Source: JANSYL01 sp965229695
Lineage (GTDB): Bacteria > Pseudomonadota > Alphaproteobacteria > Rhodobacterales > Rhodobacteraceae
Length of the DNA: 64,000 bases
Assembly (NCBI GenBank): GCA_965229695.1
Contig: OZ245921.1
Span: 2,108,001-2,172,000 of the forward strand
Reading direction: 5' to 3'
The translations under genes and the position numbers were made by a program. The stretch's first letter is position 1. Each line of letters begins with the position of its first letter. The notes under the pieces are model-generated. The model had not been told where the DNA came from and did not search any database. It worked only from the letters and a program-made list of their open reading frames with translations. Of this stretch, positions 44,332 to 53,704 are shown one piece after another.

Positions 44332-44853
44332 TCAGCTGGCCGGGGCCAAGAACCGCTCGGCCATGAACCCTTCCAACCCGCTATCAACGGCCCGGATCTG
44401 CGCCCAGCCATTACCAAGCGATACCACCAGTTCGGCCTGGGTGCCCCGCACAAGCGAGCCCAAAACCGCATCATCGGTCGACGGGCCCGCGCGCAGGTTC
44501 ACCTGGCTACCGGTCACCGACACCAACGGCAAATCCGCCGCGATCGAGGCCGAGGCGATGATTGTGTCCTCAGGTTCTGAGACCGACACCGTTGTGACGG
44601 CCGCAACCTGTGTCGCATCCTCCAGCGTCAGGTCCGCCGGGTCGATCACCGCTGCGATCAGCAACTCGACCCCCTCGGCGGTGCGCAGGGTCATGGTGTC
44701 AGATTGGCGCATCAAAGCCGGGGTTTCGGCGGCCGGGGCAGGGGCGATCTGGGGCGCGGTCGCAACCTCAGCAGGCGCGTCCGGCGCGCCTTCTGAATAG
44801 ATCACAAGCCCCGCGTAAATCGCGGACGATAACATCAAGGTTAAACGCAACAT
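44332..44853 (-). CDS. SH3-domain protein with N-terminal membrane anchor or signal
   Basis: The 173-residue protein has a hydrophobic N-terminus (LRLTLMLSSAIYAGLVIY), a proline/alanine linker, and a C-terminal bacterial SH3 domain (VSVTGSQVNLRAGPSTDDAV then GWAQIRAVDSGLEGFMAERF). Such SH3b proteins are exported and bind cell-wall or protein ligands. The ATG at 44853 is chosen because it begins the signal sequence; the upstream open frame is polar and overlaps the parC leader. parC is divergent. Confidence 0.78.
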   Translation of the reverse strand: MLRLTLMLSSAIYAGLVIYSEGAPDAPAEVATAPQIAPAPAAETPALMRQSDTMTLRTAEGVELLIAAVIDPADLTLEDATQVAAVTTVSVSEPEDTIIASASIAADLPLVSVTGSQVNLRAGPSTDDAVLGSLVRGTQAELVVSLGNGWAQIRAVDSGLEGFMAERFLAPAS

Positions 44854-44997
44854 CGAGCCAATCGGCCTCCCCAGGTCCGCCCTGTTGATAAGTCGATTGC
44901 GCCGATTCGCCGACTCCGGATTTCCGTAAATGACTGGCGGATTTCCCGCATCACTTGGCTTGCCGCCCGATTCCTCCTCGGCTATCACGAGGTCTAG

Positions 44998-47301
44998 ATG
45001 GATGAGCAGGACGACACACAAGATAAGCGGCAAATCTCCGAGCCGCTGTCGCGCGCGATTGGCACGCGATATTTGCAATATGCGCTGTCGACCATCATGC
45101 ATCGCGCCCTGCCGGATGCGCGCGACGGGCTAAAACCCGTGCACCGCCGCATCCTTTACGCGATGCGCGAGCTGCGCTTGGGCGCCAATGGCGGCTTCCG
45201 TAAATCGGCCAAAATCTCCGGCGATGTGATGGGCAATTACCACCCCCATGGCGATGCCGCGATCTATGATGCCATGGCGCGTCTGGCGCAGGATTTTGTC
45301 ATTCGCTACCCGCTGGTCGATGGCCAGGGGAACTTTGGCAATATCGACGGCGACAACCCCGCTGCCTCGCGCTATACCGAGGCGCGGATGACCGCCGTGG
45401 CCGAGGCGCTGCTCGAGGGGCTCGATGAAAACGCCGTTGATTTCCGCGACAATTACGACGGCACCCTGCAAGAGCCCGAGGTGCTGCCCGCCGCCCTGCC
45501 AAACCTGCTGGCCAACGGCTCCAGCGGCATCGCGGTCGGCATGGCCACCAACATCCCGCCGCACAATCTGGATGAATTGCTGCGCGCCGCCGAACATCTG
45601 ATCAAAACCCCCGATGCCCGCGACGACACGCTCCTGAATTACGTCAAAGGCCCCGACTTCCCCACCGGCGGCATCATTGTCGAGCCGCCCGAAAGCATGG
45701 CCGAAACCTATCGCACGGGCCGGGGCGCCTTCCGCCTGCGCGCGAAATGGGAGGTTGAGGATCTGGGCCGCGGCACCTGGCAGGTGGTCGTCACCGAAAT
45801 CCCCTATCAGGTGCAGAAATCCAAGCTGATCGAAAAACTGGCCGAACTGATCCAGCTGAAAAAGGTGCCGATCCTGGCCGATGTGCGCGACGAATCCGCC
45901 GATGACATCCGCATCGTTTTGGAACCGCGCGCCAAGACCGTCGATCCCGATATGCTGATGGGCACGCTGTTCCGGCAATCCGATCTGGAAACCCGGTTCA
46001 GCCTGAACATGAACGTGCTGATCGATGGGCGCACACCCAAGGTCTGTTCGTTGAAAGAGGTTCTGCGCGCCTTTGTCGATCACCGCCGCGATGTGTTGTT
46101 GCGCCGCTCGCGCCACCGCATGGCCAAGATCGACCATCGGCTCGAGGTGCTCGAAGGCTTCATCATCGCCTTCCTCAACCTCGACCGGGTGATCGACATC
46201 ATCCGCTACGATGACGATCCCAAAGCCGCCCTGATGCGCGAAGACTGGGGCCGCGATTTTGTCCGCGCCACCGACGAGTCAGATTATCAAAGCCCGGCAC
46301 CGGGCGAAGGCGAACTGACCGAGGTTCAGACCGACGCCATCCTCAACATGCGCCTGCGCAGCCTGCGCCGCTTGGAAGAGATGGAACTGATCCGCGAACG
46401 CGACGCGCTGATGCAAGAACGCGCCGCGCTCGAGGATTTGCTGGCCAGCGATGCGTTGCAATGGGCCAAGATCACCGAAGAACTGCGCGCCACCCGCAAG
46501 CAGTTCGGCGCGGGCGCCCCCGGCGGCGCGCGGCGTACGCAATTTGCCGAAGCGGGCGAGATCGAAGAGGTGCCGATCGAAGCCATGATCGCGCGCGAAC
46601 CGATCACCGTGGTCTGTTCTAAAATGGGCTGGGTTCGTGCGCTCAAAGGCCATGTTGCCTTGGATACCGCGCTCAAGTTCCGCGATGGGGATGAGGCACG
46701 CTTCATCTTCCATGCTGAGACCACCGATAAGCTATTGGTCTTCGGCACATCGGGTCGCTTCTACACGCTGGCGGCTTCGAACCTGCCGGGTGGGCGGGGC
46801 TTGGGTGAACCGCTGCGCCTGATGGTCGATCTGCCCAATGAGGTTGAGATCGTCGATCTCTTCATTCACCGCCCCGAGGGCAAATTGCTGGTCGCCTCCT
46901 CCGCCGGGGATGGCTTTGTCGTGGCCGAAGCGGATGTGATCGCCCAAACCCGCAGCGGCAAACAGGTGTTGAACGTCAAGGACGGCGTGGTGGCCAAGGT
47001 CTGCAAGCCATTGTCCGCTGCGGATGATGCCGTTGCCGTGGTGGGCGAGAATCGCAAGCTTCTGGCCTTTGCCTTGGAAGAACTGCCCGAAATGGGGCGT
47101 GGCAAAGGCGTGCGTTTGCAGAAATATAAAGATGGCGGTCTCGCCGATGCCCGCAGCTTTACCCTGGCCGAAGGGTTAAGCTGGCTCGACCCCGCGGGCC
47201 GCACCCGCACGGAAACCGACCTAACCGAATGGCAAGGCAAACGCGCCAGCGCCGGTCGCATGGCCCCGCGCGGCTTTCCACGCGACAATCGCTTTACCTA
47301 G
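44998..47301 (+). CDS. parC: DNA topoisomerase IV subunit A
   Basis: The 767-residue protein has the GyrA/ParC breakage-reunion domain with catalytic Y126 in PAASRYTEARM, the quinolone-pocket stretch YHPHGDAAIYDA (residues 81-92) and a C-terminal beta-pinwheel (FGTSGRFYTLAASNLPGG, TRSGKQVLNVKDG). Length and the lack of the GyrA-box repeat set point to ParC rather than GyrA. It decatenates daughter chromosomes with ParE, which is not in the window. Confidence 0.94.
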   Translation: MDEQDDTQDKRQISEPLSRAIGTRYLQYALSTIMHRALPDARDGLKPVHRRILYAMRELRLGANGGFRKSAKISGDVMGNYHPHGDAAIYDAMARLAQDFVIRYPLVDGQGNFGNIDGDNPAASRYTEARMTAVAEALLEGLDENAVDFRDNYDGTLQEPEVLPAALPNLLANGSSGIAVGMATNIPPHNLDELLRAAEHLIKTPDARDDTLLNYVKGPDFPTGGIIVEPPESMAETYRTGRGAFRLRAKWEVEDLGRGTWQVVVTEIPYQVQKSKLIEKLAELIQLKKVPILADVRDESADDIRIVLEPRAKTVDPDMLMGTLFRQSDLETRFSLNMNVLIDGRTPKVCSLKEVLRAFVDHRRDVLLRRSRHRMAKIDHRLEVLEGFIIAFLNLDRVIDIIRYDDDPKAALMREDWGRDFVRATDESDYQSPAPGEGELTEVQTDAILNMRLRSLRRLEEMELIRERDALMQERAALEDLLASDALQWAKITEELRATRKQFGAGAPGGARRTQFAEAGEIEEVPIEAMIAREPITVVCSKMGWVRALKGHVALDTALKFRDGDEARFIFHAETTDKLLVFGTSGRFYTLAASNLPGGRGLGEPLRLMVDLPNEVEIVDLFIHRPEGKLLVASSAGDGFVVAEADVIAQTRSGKQVLNVKDGVVAKVCKPLSAADDAVAVVGENRKLLAFALEELPEMGRGKGVRLQKYKDGGLADARSFTLAEGLSWLDPAGRTRTETDLTEWQGKRASAGRMAPRGFPRDNRFT

Positions 47302-47397
47302 GCCAAGGCTCGGCCCAAATCGCGGATTGTGAGGCGAGATTTGCACCAACCCCTTCGCTGCGCTATCTCGATTGCCATGACCGGACCGGAGACCCTC

Positions 47398-48105
47398 ATG
47401 ACTCGCCTTGCCCGTTTCGTGCCGCTGGCAGCATTCCTGTTCCTGGCGGCCTGTGCTGCCGACGATCCGCTGGATGAAGAGCTGCCCGATATGGGGAATT
47501 TCCGGCTGAGCCATAACATCGTTGTGGCTGACGGGATGCAGCAGGTGCCACCCTCGCGGAACGCAACGCCCGAAGAATGGGAAGAGCTTCTCACCGCCGA
47601 AATTGACCGCCGCTTTGGCGGGTATGAAGGCGATAAGCTCTACCATATCGGGATCGCGGTTGACGGTTATGCCCTCGCGCCTCCGGGTATTCCGGTGCTT
47701 CTGAACCCGCGCTCGGTCTTGGTGTTGTCGGTGAATATCTGGGACGATGCCCTGGGTGAAAAGCTCCATGATGAGCCCGAGCAGATCTATGTCCTGGAAG
47801 GGGCGGCGGCTGAAACCTTCCTGATCGGATCGGGCCTGGCGCGCTCGCGCGAACAGCAAATGCAGATTCTGGCGCGCAACGCCGCGCGGCGCATTCAGTT
47901 GTTTATGCTGCAAAACCCCGAATGGTTCGATATCGACCCCGACGCCGCCGAAGCCGCTGCCGCCGAGGTTGAGGAAATCGCCGCCGCCTCGGAAACGCCA
48001 ATCGATCAGGAGGCTTTGGCCGAAGCCACCGACGCCGCCGAGACCGCCGCCGAGGCCTGCGTGCCCAGCGACGAGGTGACCTGCCCAGAGCTTGTCGCAG
48101 AATAG
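47398..48105 (+). CDS. putative lipoprotein, unknown function
   Basis: The 235-residue protein has a lipoprotein signal: basic start MTRLAR, hydrophobic core and lipobox FLAAC with the acylated Cys at about residue 20. The mature region (about residues 30-180) has no recognised motif; the last 50 residues are Ala/Glu-rich. The ATG at 47398 is used because it starts the signal. It precedes tuf but the 117 bp gap suggests a separate tuf promoter. Confidence 0.7.
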   Translation: MTRLARFVPLAAFLFLAACAADDPLDEELPDMGNFRLSHNIVVADGMQQVPPSRNATPEEWEELLTAEIDRRFGGYEGDKLYHIGIAVDGYALAPPGIPVLLNPRSVLVLSVNIWDDALGEKLHDEPEQIYVLEGAAAETFLIGSGLARSREQQMQILARNAARRIQLFMLQNPEWFDIDPDAAEAAAAEVEEIAAASETPIDQEALAEATDAAETAAEACVPSDEVTCPELVAE

Positions 48106-48222
48106 GCGGCGCATATCACATCTTGATTTTTCCGAGCCATCCGCATAGGTGGCGCGCGATGTTGAACCGGGTCGCGTCTGCTTGGCGGAATGCGGCCCCC
48201 GAAAGGATGAGGCGCCAGGTCG

Positions 48223-49398
<1,176 letters not shown>

Positions 49399-49442
49399 CG
49401 GGGGGCTGGCATAAGCCAGCGCAGCACCTGATCAAGACAAGA

Positions 49443-49471
49443 GGGCGCCGGTCAAAACCGGCGCCCTTCTT
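49443..49471 (+). terminator. intrinsic terminator of tuf
   Basis: A perfect 10 bp stem GGGCGCCGGT (49443-49452) / ACCGGCGCCC (49457-49466) with a 4 nt CAAA loop is followed by TTCTT. It lies 45 bp after the tuf stop and isolates tuf from the inserted gnd gene. Confidence 0.9.
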
Positions 49472-49579
49472 GGTTGTGGAAATCAACGCGCCCGCACATC
49501 CCCCCTGCGCCATCGCCCCTGGACCTTTGGCCCCAACGCACCCAATTTACCCAAAGACCGATCCAAAGGGGGCAGGGGC

Positions 49580-50977
49580 ATGAGCGACAGCGCAGAAATT
49601 GGCCTGATTGGCCTGGGCACCATGGGCGCGAACCTCGCCCTCAATATCGCCGAAAGCGGACACCGGATCGCGGTTTGGAACCGGACCTATGCCCGGACGG
49701 AGGCGTTTATGGGTGAAGCCGGCCCCCTGGCCGCGCAGCTTGTGCCGACCGAAAGCCTTGAGGCATTTGTCGCCAGCCTCGCCACCCCGCGCCGCATCAT
49801 CCTGATGGTGCCTGCGGGCAAACCGGTCGACGACCAAATCGCGGCCCTGAAACCCCTTCTGTCACCGAGCGACATCCTTATCGATGCGGGCAATTCCGAT
49901 TGGCAGGATTCCGGTCGCCGCGAACGCGATCTGGGCGATATCCACTTCCTGGGCCTTGGTGTCTCGGGCGGGGCCGAAGGTGCGCGTCACGGCCCTTCGA
50001 TGATGGCGGGCGGCACGGCCCAGGCCTATGGCGCTTTGGAAAACATCCTGACCGATATCGCCGCGGATTTTCAGGGCGCGCCTTGCGTGGCCCATCTGGG
50101 TCCGGAAGGGGCCGGGCATTACGTGAAAATGGTCCATAACGGCATCGAATATGCCGATATGCAGCTTATCGCAGAAATCTACGGGCTGCTGCGCGACGGC
50201 ATGGGTAAGACGCCTGCTGAGATCGCCGAGATTTTCACAGGCTGGAACGCAGGCCCCCTGCAATCCTACCTGATCGAGATCACAGGCAAGGTCGCCGCCG
50301 CCATCGACCCCGACACCGGTCAGCCGATCCTGGACCTGATCACCGACAGCGCGGGCCAAAAGGGCACCGGACGCTGGACGGTGATTGACGCGCAAACCCG
50401 CGCTGCGCCTCTGCCAAGTGTCGAGGCTGCGGTCACCGCCCGGGTGCTGTCGGGTGAGCGTACCCTGCGCGCCGATGGCCAAGCGCGGTTTGGCGGGGCC
50501 GAGGGCGGGGTGAATCTATCGCTCGACACGCTCGAAAGCGCCCTGATCGCGGGCAAAATCCTGGCCTATTCGCAAGGTTTCGCCCTTCTGGCCCGCGCCA
50601 GCGCGGAAGAGGATTGGGCGCTACCCTTGCCCAAGATCGCGCAGATTTGGCGCGCGGGCTGCATCATCCGCTCTGCCATGCTCGATGATATGGCCTCTGA
50701 CTTGGCCACCGCCCCCGATCAGTCGCTGCATCTGGCCCCAACATTCGCGGGGCTGCTGGATCGGCACCTGCCCGGCCTGCGCGATGTCGCGGCCACGGCC
50801 CTAAAAGCGGGCTTGCCGGTGCCCGCGTTGGCCTCCTCCATCACCTATTTCGACACCCTGCGCCAGGCGCGGGGGACGGCGAACATGATCCAAAGCCAGC
50901 GCGATTTCTTTGGCGCGCATGGGTTCGAACGCCTCGACCGGCCCGGCGAAAGCGGGCTGCACGGCCCCTGGGGTTAG
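49580..50977 (+). CDS. gnd: 6-phosphogluconate dehydrogenase (decarboxylating)
   Basis: The 465-residue protein has GLGTMGANLALNIAESG (NADP-binding), ILIDAGNSDWQDSGRRER, GLGVSGGAEGARHGPSMMAG and the catalytic GHYVKMVHNGIEYADMQL lysine block. It converts 6-phosphogluconate to ribulose 5-phosphate in the oxidative pentose phosphate pathway. It sits alone between tuf and tRNA-Trp, with no zwf or pgl nearby, and its stop overlaps the stop of the opposing 85-residue protein. Confidence 0.95.
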   Translation: MSDSAEIGLIGLGTMGANLALNIAESGHRIAVWNRTYARTEAFMGEAGPLAAQLVPTESLEAFVASLATPRRIILMVPAGKPVDDQIAALKPLLSPSDILIDAGNSDWQDSGRRERDLGDIHFLGLGVSGGAEGARHGPSMMAGGTAQAYGALENILTDIAADFQGAPCVAHLGPEGAGHYVKMVHNGIEYADMQLIAEIYGLLRDGMGKTPAEIAEIFTGWNAGPLQSYLIEITGKVAAAIDPDTGQPILDLITDSAGQKGTGRWTVIDAQTRAAPLPSVEAAVTARVLSGERTLRADGQARFGGAEGGVNLSLDTLESALIAGKILAYSQGFALLARASAEEDWALPLPKIAQIWRAGCIIRSAMLDDMASDLATAPDQSLHLAPTFAGLLDRHLPGLRDVAATALKAGLPVPALASSITYFDTLRQARGTANMIQSQRDFFGAHGFERLDRPGESGLHGPWG

Positions 50978-51231
50978 GGCAATAAACCTTCGTTGCGAAA
51001 CACCGTCAGCGCCCGCTGGCGGATTTCAAACGGGCTGATCAAATCACGGTCCGAGGTGAGCAGAAAGTAAAGCTGCGCCAGCCCAAGGCAGGACAGATCG
51101 CGCGGGTCAACCGGTGCGCGCAGGGGCGGCAATTGCGCCTCGACCGTGCGCAGAAGCTGGTCGGCATCGCAGGCAGCGGCCGCCTGCTGTGCGGGCAATA
51201 TCAACACAAGGGATAGGAACAGGGCGCGCAT
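50974..51231 (-). CDS. small exported protein, unknown function
   Basis: The 85-residue protein has a clear signal peptide (hydrophobic residues 3-15, ending QQAAAAC) and a mature part of about 65 residues with two cysteines (C21 and C48). No family is recognised. It faces gnd and its stop overlaps that of gnd (TTAG). It lies 121 bp from tRNA-Trp on the opposite strand. Confidence 0.6.
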   Translation of the reverse strand: MRALFLSLVLILPAQQAAAACDADQLLRTVEAQLPPLRAPVDPRDLSCLGLAQLYFLLTSDRDLISPFEIRQRALTVFRNEGLLP

Positions 51232-51311
51232 CTGGAAACTCCGCTTGGCTCAGGGCGGGTGGTTACCTGCGGGATGTAGGGACGCGCCACGCCGCTTGCC
51301 AGACTTGTCTC

Positions 51312-51340
51312 TAGACAAGCCGCGCAAATCGCCCTATCCC
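51312..51340 (+). promoter_or_regulatory. possible promoter of tRNA-Trp
   Basis: TAGACA at 51312-51317 matches 5 of 6 of the -35 consensus and TATCCC at 51335-51340 is a weak -10, with a 17 bp spacer; the tRNA starts 13 bp further on. The -35 lies within an inverted repeat CTTGTCT-CT-AGACAAG (51304-51319). The -10 match is poor, so this is tentative. Confidence 0.35.
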
Positions 51341-51352
51341 GCCAATCGGCCT

Positions 51353-51428
51353 AGGGGTGTAGCTCAGTTGGTAGAGCATCGGATTCCAAATCCGACGGTC
51401 GGGAGTTCGAGTCTCTCCGCCCCTGCCA
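51353..51428 (+). tRNA. trnW: tRNA-Trp (anticodon CCA)
   Basis: The 76 nt gene folds as a standard cloverleaf. The acceptor arms AGGGGTG (51353-51359) and CGCCCCT (51418-51424) pair with one G-U; the D-arm contains AGCTCAGTTGGTAGAGC, the anticodon arm TCGGA-TTCCAAA-TCCGA reads CCA, and the T-arm holds GGGAGTTCGAGTCTCTC-type pairing. Discriminator G and an encoded CCA end it. Placement before secE-nusG is the conserved tuf-trnW-secE order. Confidence 0.97.
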
Positions 51429-51484
51429 GGCCACCATCCAGACATATCGGTTTGCTAAGCTGACCCGTCCGGGCCTGTCGCGCT

Positions 51485-51868
51485 TCAGGCTTTGGCGCGC
51501 GCAGCGCGGTCATAGCCCAAGCGGGCGGTTTGCACATGCTCCATATGGTCGTTTGACCAAAAGACCAGCGGCTTCATCATCTTTACCAGGTCTTGGCCCA
51601 GCGGGGTCAGCGCATAAGACACCGCCACCGGCGGCCCTGGATCAACGCTGCGGGTCAGATAGCCGTCGCGTTCCAGGCTGCGCAGGTTTTCGGTCAACAC
51701 CCGTTGCGTCACATCCCCGATGCAACGTTTCAGCGCGCCAAAGCGCTTCGGTTCATCCTCCAAAGCCAGGATGATGATGATACGCCATTTGCCCGTCACA
51801 TTCGCCAGAACCGAGCGGATGGGGCAGTTGAGCGCTTCTGCTTTGCTTTCGACACCGATGGGCAGCAT
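51485..51868 (-). CDS. HxlR-family transcriptional regulator
   Basis: The protein (about 127 residues) is a winged helix-turn-helix regulator of the HxlR class: the conserved Cys in EALNCPIRSVLANVTGKW near residue 15, RFGALKRCIGDVTQRVLTENL recognition helix and LERDGYLTRSV wing. HxlR proteins often sense electrophiles or oxidants through that Cys. The start is uncertain: a TTG at 51913 would add 15 residues; ATG 51868 gives the usual short leader. An NTF2-like gene diverges from it across a repeat-rich spacer. Confidence 0.85.
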   Translation of the reverse strand: MLPIGVESKAEALNCPIRSVLANVTGKWRIIIILALEDEPKRFGALKRCIGDVTQRVLTENLRSLERDGYLTRSVDPGPPVAVSYALTPLGQDLVKMMKPLVFWSNDHMEHVQTARLGYDRAARAKA

Positions 51869-51945
51869 GGGAATCCAGTGCGGTTTGGGAACCACACTAC
51901 AATTGCATACCAAAAGGGGCGCTTCAATGCGTTTCTGAGTGGCTT

Positions 51946-51963
51946 GGTATCCTAAGGGATACC
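51946..51963. promoter_or_regulatory. probable HxlR operator
   Basis: GGTATCC (51946-51952) and GGATACC (51957-51963) form an exact 7 bp inverted repeat with a 4 bp centre in the divergent spacer. Related half-sites occur at 51906-51911 (CATACC) and 52005-52010 (GATACC), and AATTGCATA is repeated at 51901-51909 and 51983-51991. This clustering is what an HxlR dimer pair would use for repression of both genes; binding is inferred. Confidence 0.5.
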
Positions 51964-52093
51964 TGATGTTCTGAAGGTGCGTAATTGCATAGTGGTGCGT
52001 TTTTGATACCTAGTTCCAAGAAAGTGGAATCGCCCAAGCTGCGCTGTGATCCTCGATCACCGCGTGCCCCCAGACAGAGAAGGACCAAACCCC

Positions 52094-52591
52094 ATGGCTT
52101 CCGCCCAACGCACCCCGCCGCAAGTCATCCCTTTTGACGCGCTTGCCCAGGACCATTGGACCGCCGAGGAACGGGACAACGCCGCCCTTGTGGTCGCGTT
52201 TTTCCAGCGCCTGATGAATGAGCATGATTTTGACCACATCGCCGCCACCTATGGCGGCGGCAGCTATCGGCAGCATAACCGCGCCATCCCTGACGGGATC
52301 GACGGGTTGATCGGTTATGTGAAGACCTTGGTGAAGCGCTTCCCCGATTACGGGTTCGATGTGAAGCGCATCGTCAGCAGCGGCGATTTTGTGGTCTTGC
52401 ACAGCCACGCGACGCTCAAGGCCGCGCATCGGGGGAATGAAGCCAAAGGGTTCATTATCACGGATACCTTCCGGTTGCAGGATGGCCGTCTGGCCGAACA
52501 TTGGGATGCGATCCAACCGATCGATTTCGGCACGCGGCTTTTGTTCCTGCTGACGGGCGGGGCGATCGCCAATCAAAACCCGACGTTCTGA
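52094..52591 (+). CDS. NTF2/SnoaL-like protein
   Basis: The 165-residue protein has the SnoaL/NTF2-like fold pattern: an N-terminal helix (NAALVVAFFQRLMNEHDFDH), YGGGSYRQHNRAIPDGIDGL pocket region, KRFPDYGFDVKRIVSSGDFV strands and HSHATLKA with a catalytic-type His pair, then FRLQDGRLAEHWDAIQ. Such proteins act as polyketide cyclases or isomerases on small metabolites. The start has AGAAGGA upstream. Its HxlR neighbour is the likely regulator. Confidence 0.8.
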   Translation: MASAQRTPPQVIPFDALAQDHWTAEERDNAALVVAFFQRLMNEHDFDHIAATYGGGSYRQHNRAIPDGIDGLIGYVKTLVKRFPDYGFDVKRIVSSGDFVVLHSHATLKAAHRGNEAKGFIITDTFRLQDGRLAEHWDAIQPIDFGTRLLFLLTGGAIANQNPTF

Positions 52592-52614
52592 GGCTCTGGC
52601 GGCAGTTGGTGCCG

Positions 52615-52656
52615 CCGCCGCCAAGCCTGCTGGTGCGGCGGCGGTTTCGGCTTGGC
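52615..52656. repeat. two mutually exclusive inverted repeats after the NTF2-like gene
   Basis: CCGCCGCC (52615-52622) pairs with GGCGGCGG (52637-52644), while GCCAAGCC (52620-52627) pairs with GGCTTGGC (52649-52656). Both are exact 8 bp stems but share bases 52620-52622, so only one can form at a time. The first is followed by TTTC and may be a weak terminator; the second would be an antiterminator-like alternative before secE. Confidence 0.5.
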
Positions 52657-52660
52657 GTAT

Positions 52661-52694
52661 GTACGGGGTGTGTACAGGTTCTGTACGGGGTGTG
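52661..52694. repeat. direct repeat GTACGGGGTGTG upstream of secE
   Basis: Two exact 12 bp copies lie at 52661-52672 and 52683-52694, 22 bp apart (about two helical turns), 88-121 bp before the secE start. Same-face spacing suits a regulator binding as two dimers, but no factor is known. Confidence 0.6.
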
Positions 52695-52781
52695 ACCCTT
52701 GGTATTTCGGGTCTTTGCGCCGTCTTGCGCTGCCGCGCGGCGATGCGTATATGCCCAGCAATCCAACCGTCGAGAGAATCC

Positions 52782-52976
52782 ATGGCCAACCCGTTTCAGT
52801 TTCTCCAGCAAACCCGCGCCGAGATCGCCAAAGTCGTTTGGCCGACCCGTCGTGAGGTTCTGGTCACCACGGCCATGGTGTTTTTGATGGCGGTGCTTGC
52901 CGCGATCTTTTTCTTTGGCGTCGATTGGGTGATCCGCCAGCTGCTGCAATTGATCCTGACCTTCTTTGGGTCGTAA
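52782..52976 (+). CDS. secE: preprotein translocase subunit SecE
   Basis: The 64-residue single-helix SecE begins MANPFQFLQQTRAEIAKVVWPTRREV, the cytoplasmic amphipathic part that contacts SecY, followed by one membrane helix (MVFLMAVLAAIFFFGVDW). The ATG at 52782 is used because longer open frames upstream lack the family pattern. It belongs to the secE-nusG pair, with nusG 166 bp downstream. Confidence 0.94.
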   Translation: MANPFQFLQQTRAEIAKVVWPTRREVLVTTAMVFLMAVLAAIFFFGVDWVIRQLLQLILTFFGS

Positions 52977-53142
52977 GCGGGCTTGCCTTTCTGATCCGCC
53001 AGCGCTATGCGCTGCTGCATTCCCAAGACATGATGATGTGAGTGACAGCTCTCTCTAGTCGTGCCTGGATGGATCGGCTCAGCGGGGTCGATAGATTGGT
53101 ATTTGACGGGGCGTTGCCCCAAGATTGCAAAGGGGCGGACCC

Positions 53143-53676
53143 ATGGCGAAACGGTGGTATTCGGTCAGCGTGCTTTCGAATTTTGAAAAGCGCATCGCCG
53201 AACAAATCCGGACGGCGGTGACCGAAAACGGCTTGGAGGACGAGATCGAAGAGGTCTTGGTCCCCGAAGAAGACGTGATCGAGGTGCGCCGCGGCAAAAA
53301 GGTCACCGTCCCACGCCGCTTCATGCCAGGCTATGTGCTGGTCCGCATGGAAATGACCGACCGCGCCTATCACGCAATCAACTCGATCCAGCGTGTGACC
53401 GGCTTCTTGGGCCCGCAAGGCCGCCCAATGCCCATGCGCGATGAAGAGGTGAACTCGATCCTCAACCGCGTCGAAGAAGGCGAAGCCGCGCCACGCTCGA
53501 CCATCACCTTTGAAGTGGGTGAGAAGGTCAAGGTCAACGAAGGCCCGTTCGAAGATTTCGACGGTATGGTCGAGGAGGTCGACGACGAAAACCAGCGCCT
53601 GAAGGTGACCGTCTCGATCTTCGGCCGCGCGACCCCGGTGGAACTGGAATACACGCAGGTTTCCAAGCAAAGCTGA
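53143..53676 (+). CDS. nusG: transcription termination/antitermination factor NusG
   Basis: The 177-residue protein has the NGN domain (MAKRWYSVSVLSNFEKRIAE, FMPGYVLVRMEM, TGFLGPQGRPMP) and a C-terminal KOW domain (VGEKVKVNEGPFEDFDGMV). It binds RNA polymerase and couples transcription to translation or Rho. The ATG at 53143 has AGGGGCGG upstream; a start six codons earlier is less likely. A hairpin GGGGC-GTT-GCCCC (53108-53120) precedes the ribosome site. Confidence 0.96.
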   Translation: MAKRWYSVSVLSNFEKRIAEQIRTAVTENGLEDEIEEVLVPEEDVIEVRRGKKVTVPRRFMPGYVLVRMEMTDRAYHAINSIQRVTGFLGPQGRPMPMRDEEVNSILNRVEEGEAAPRSTITFEVGEKVKVNEGPFEDFDGMVEEVDDENQRLKVTVSIFGRATPVELEYTQVSKQS

Positions 53677-53704
53677 TGCGCCGGACCCAAGGAGGGGTTG
53701 CAGT

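Noticed and set aside
53000..53014. CAGCGC-TAT-GCGCTG hairpin between secE and nusG as a terminator
   Set aside because: No T-run follows and the stem is only 6 bp; secE and nusG are normally co-transcribed.
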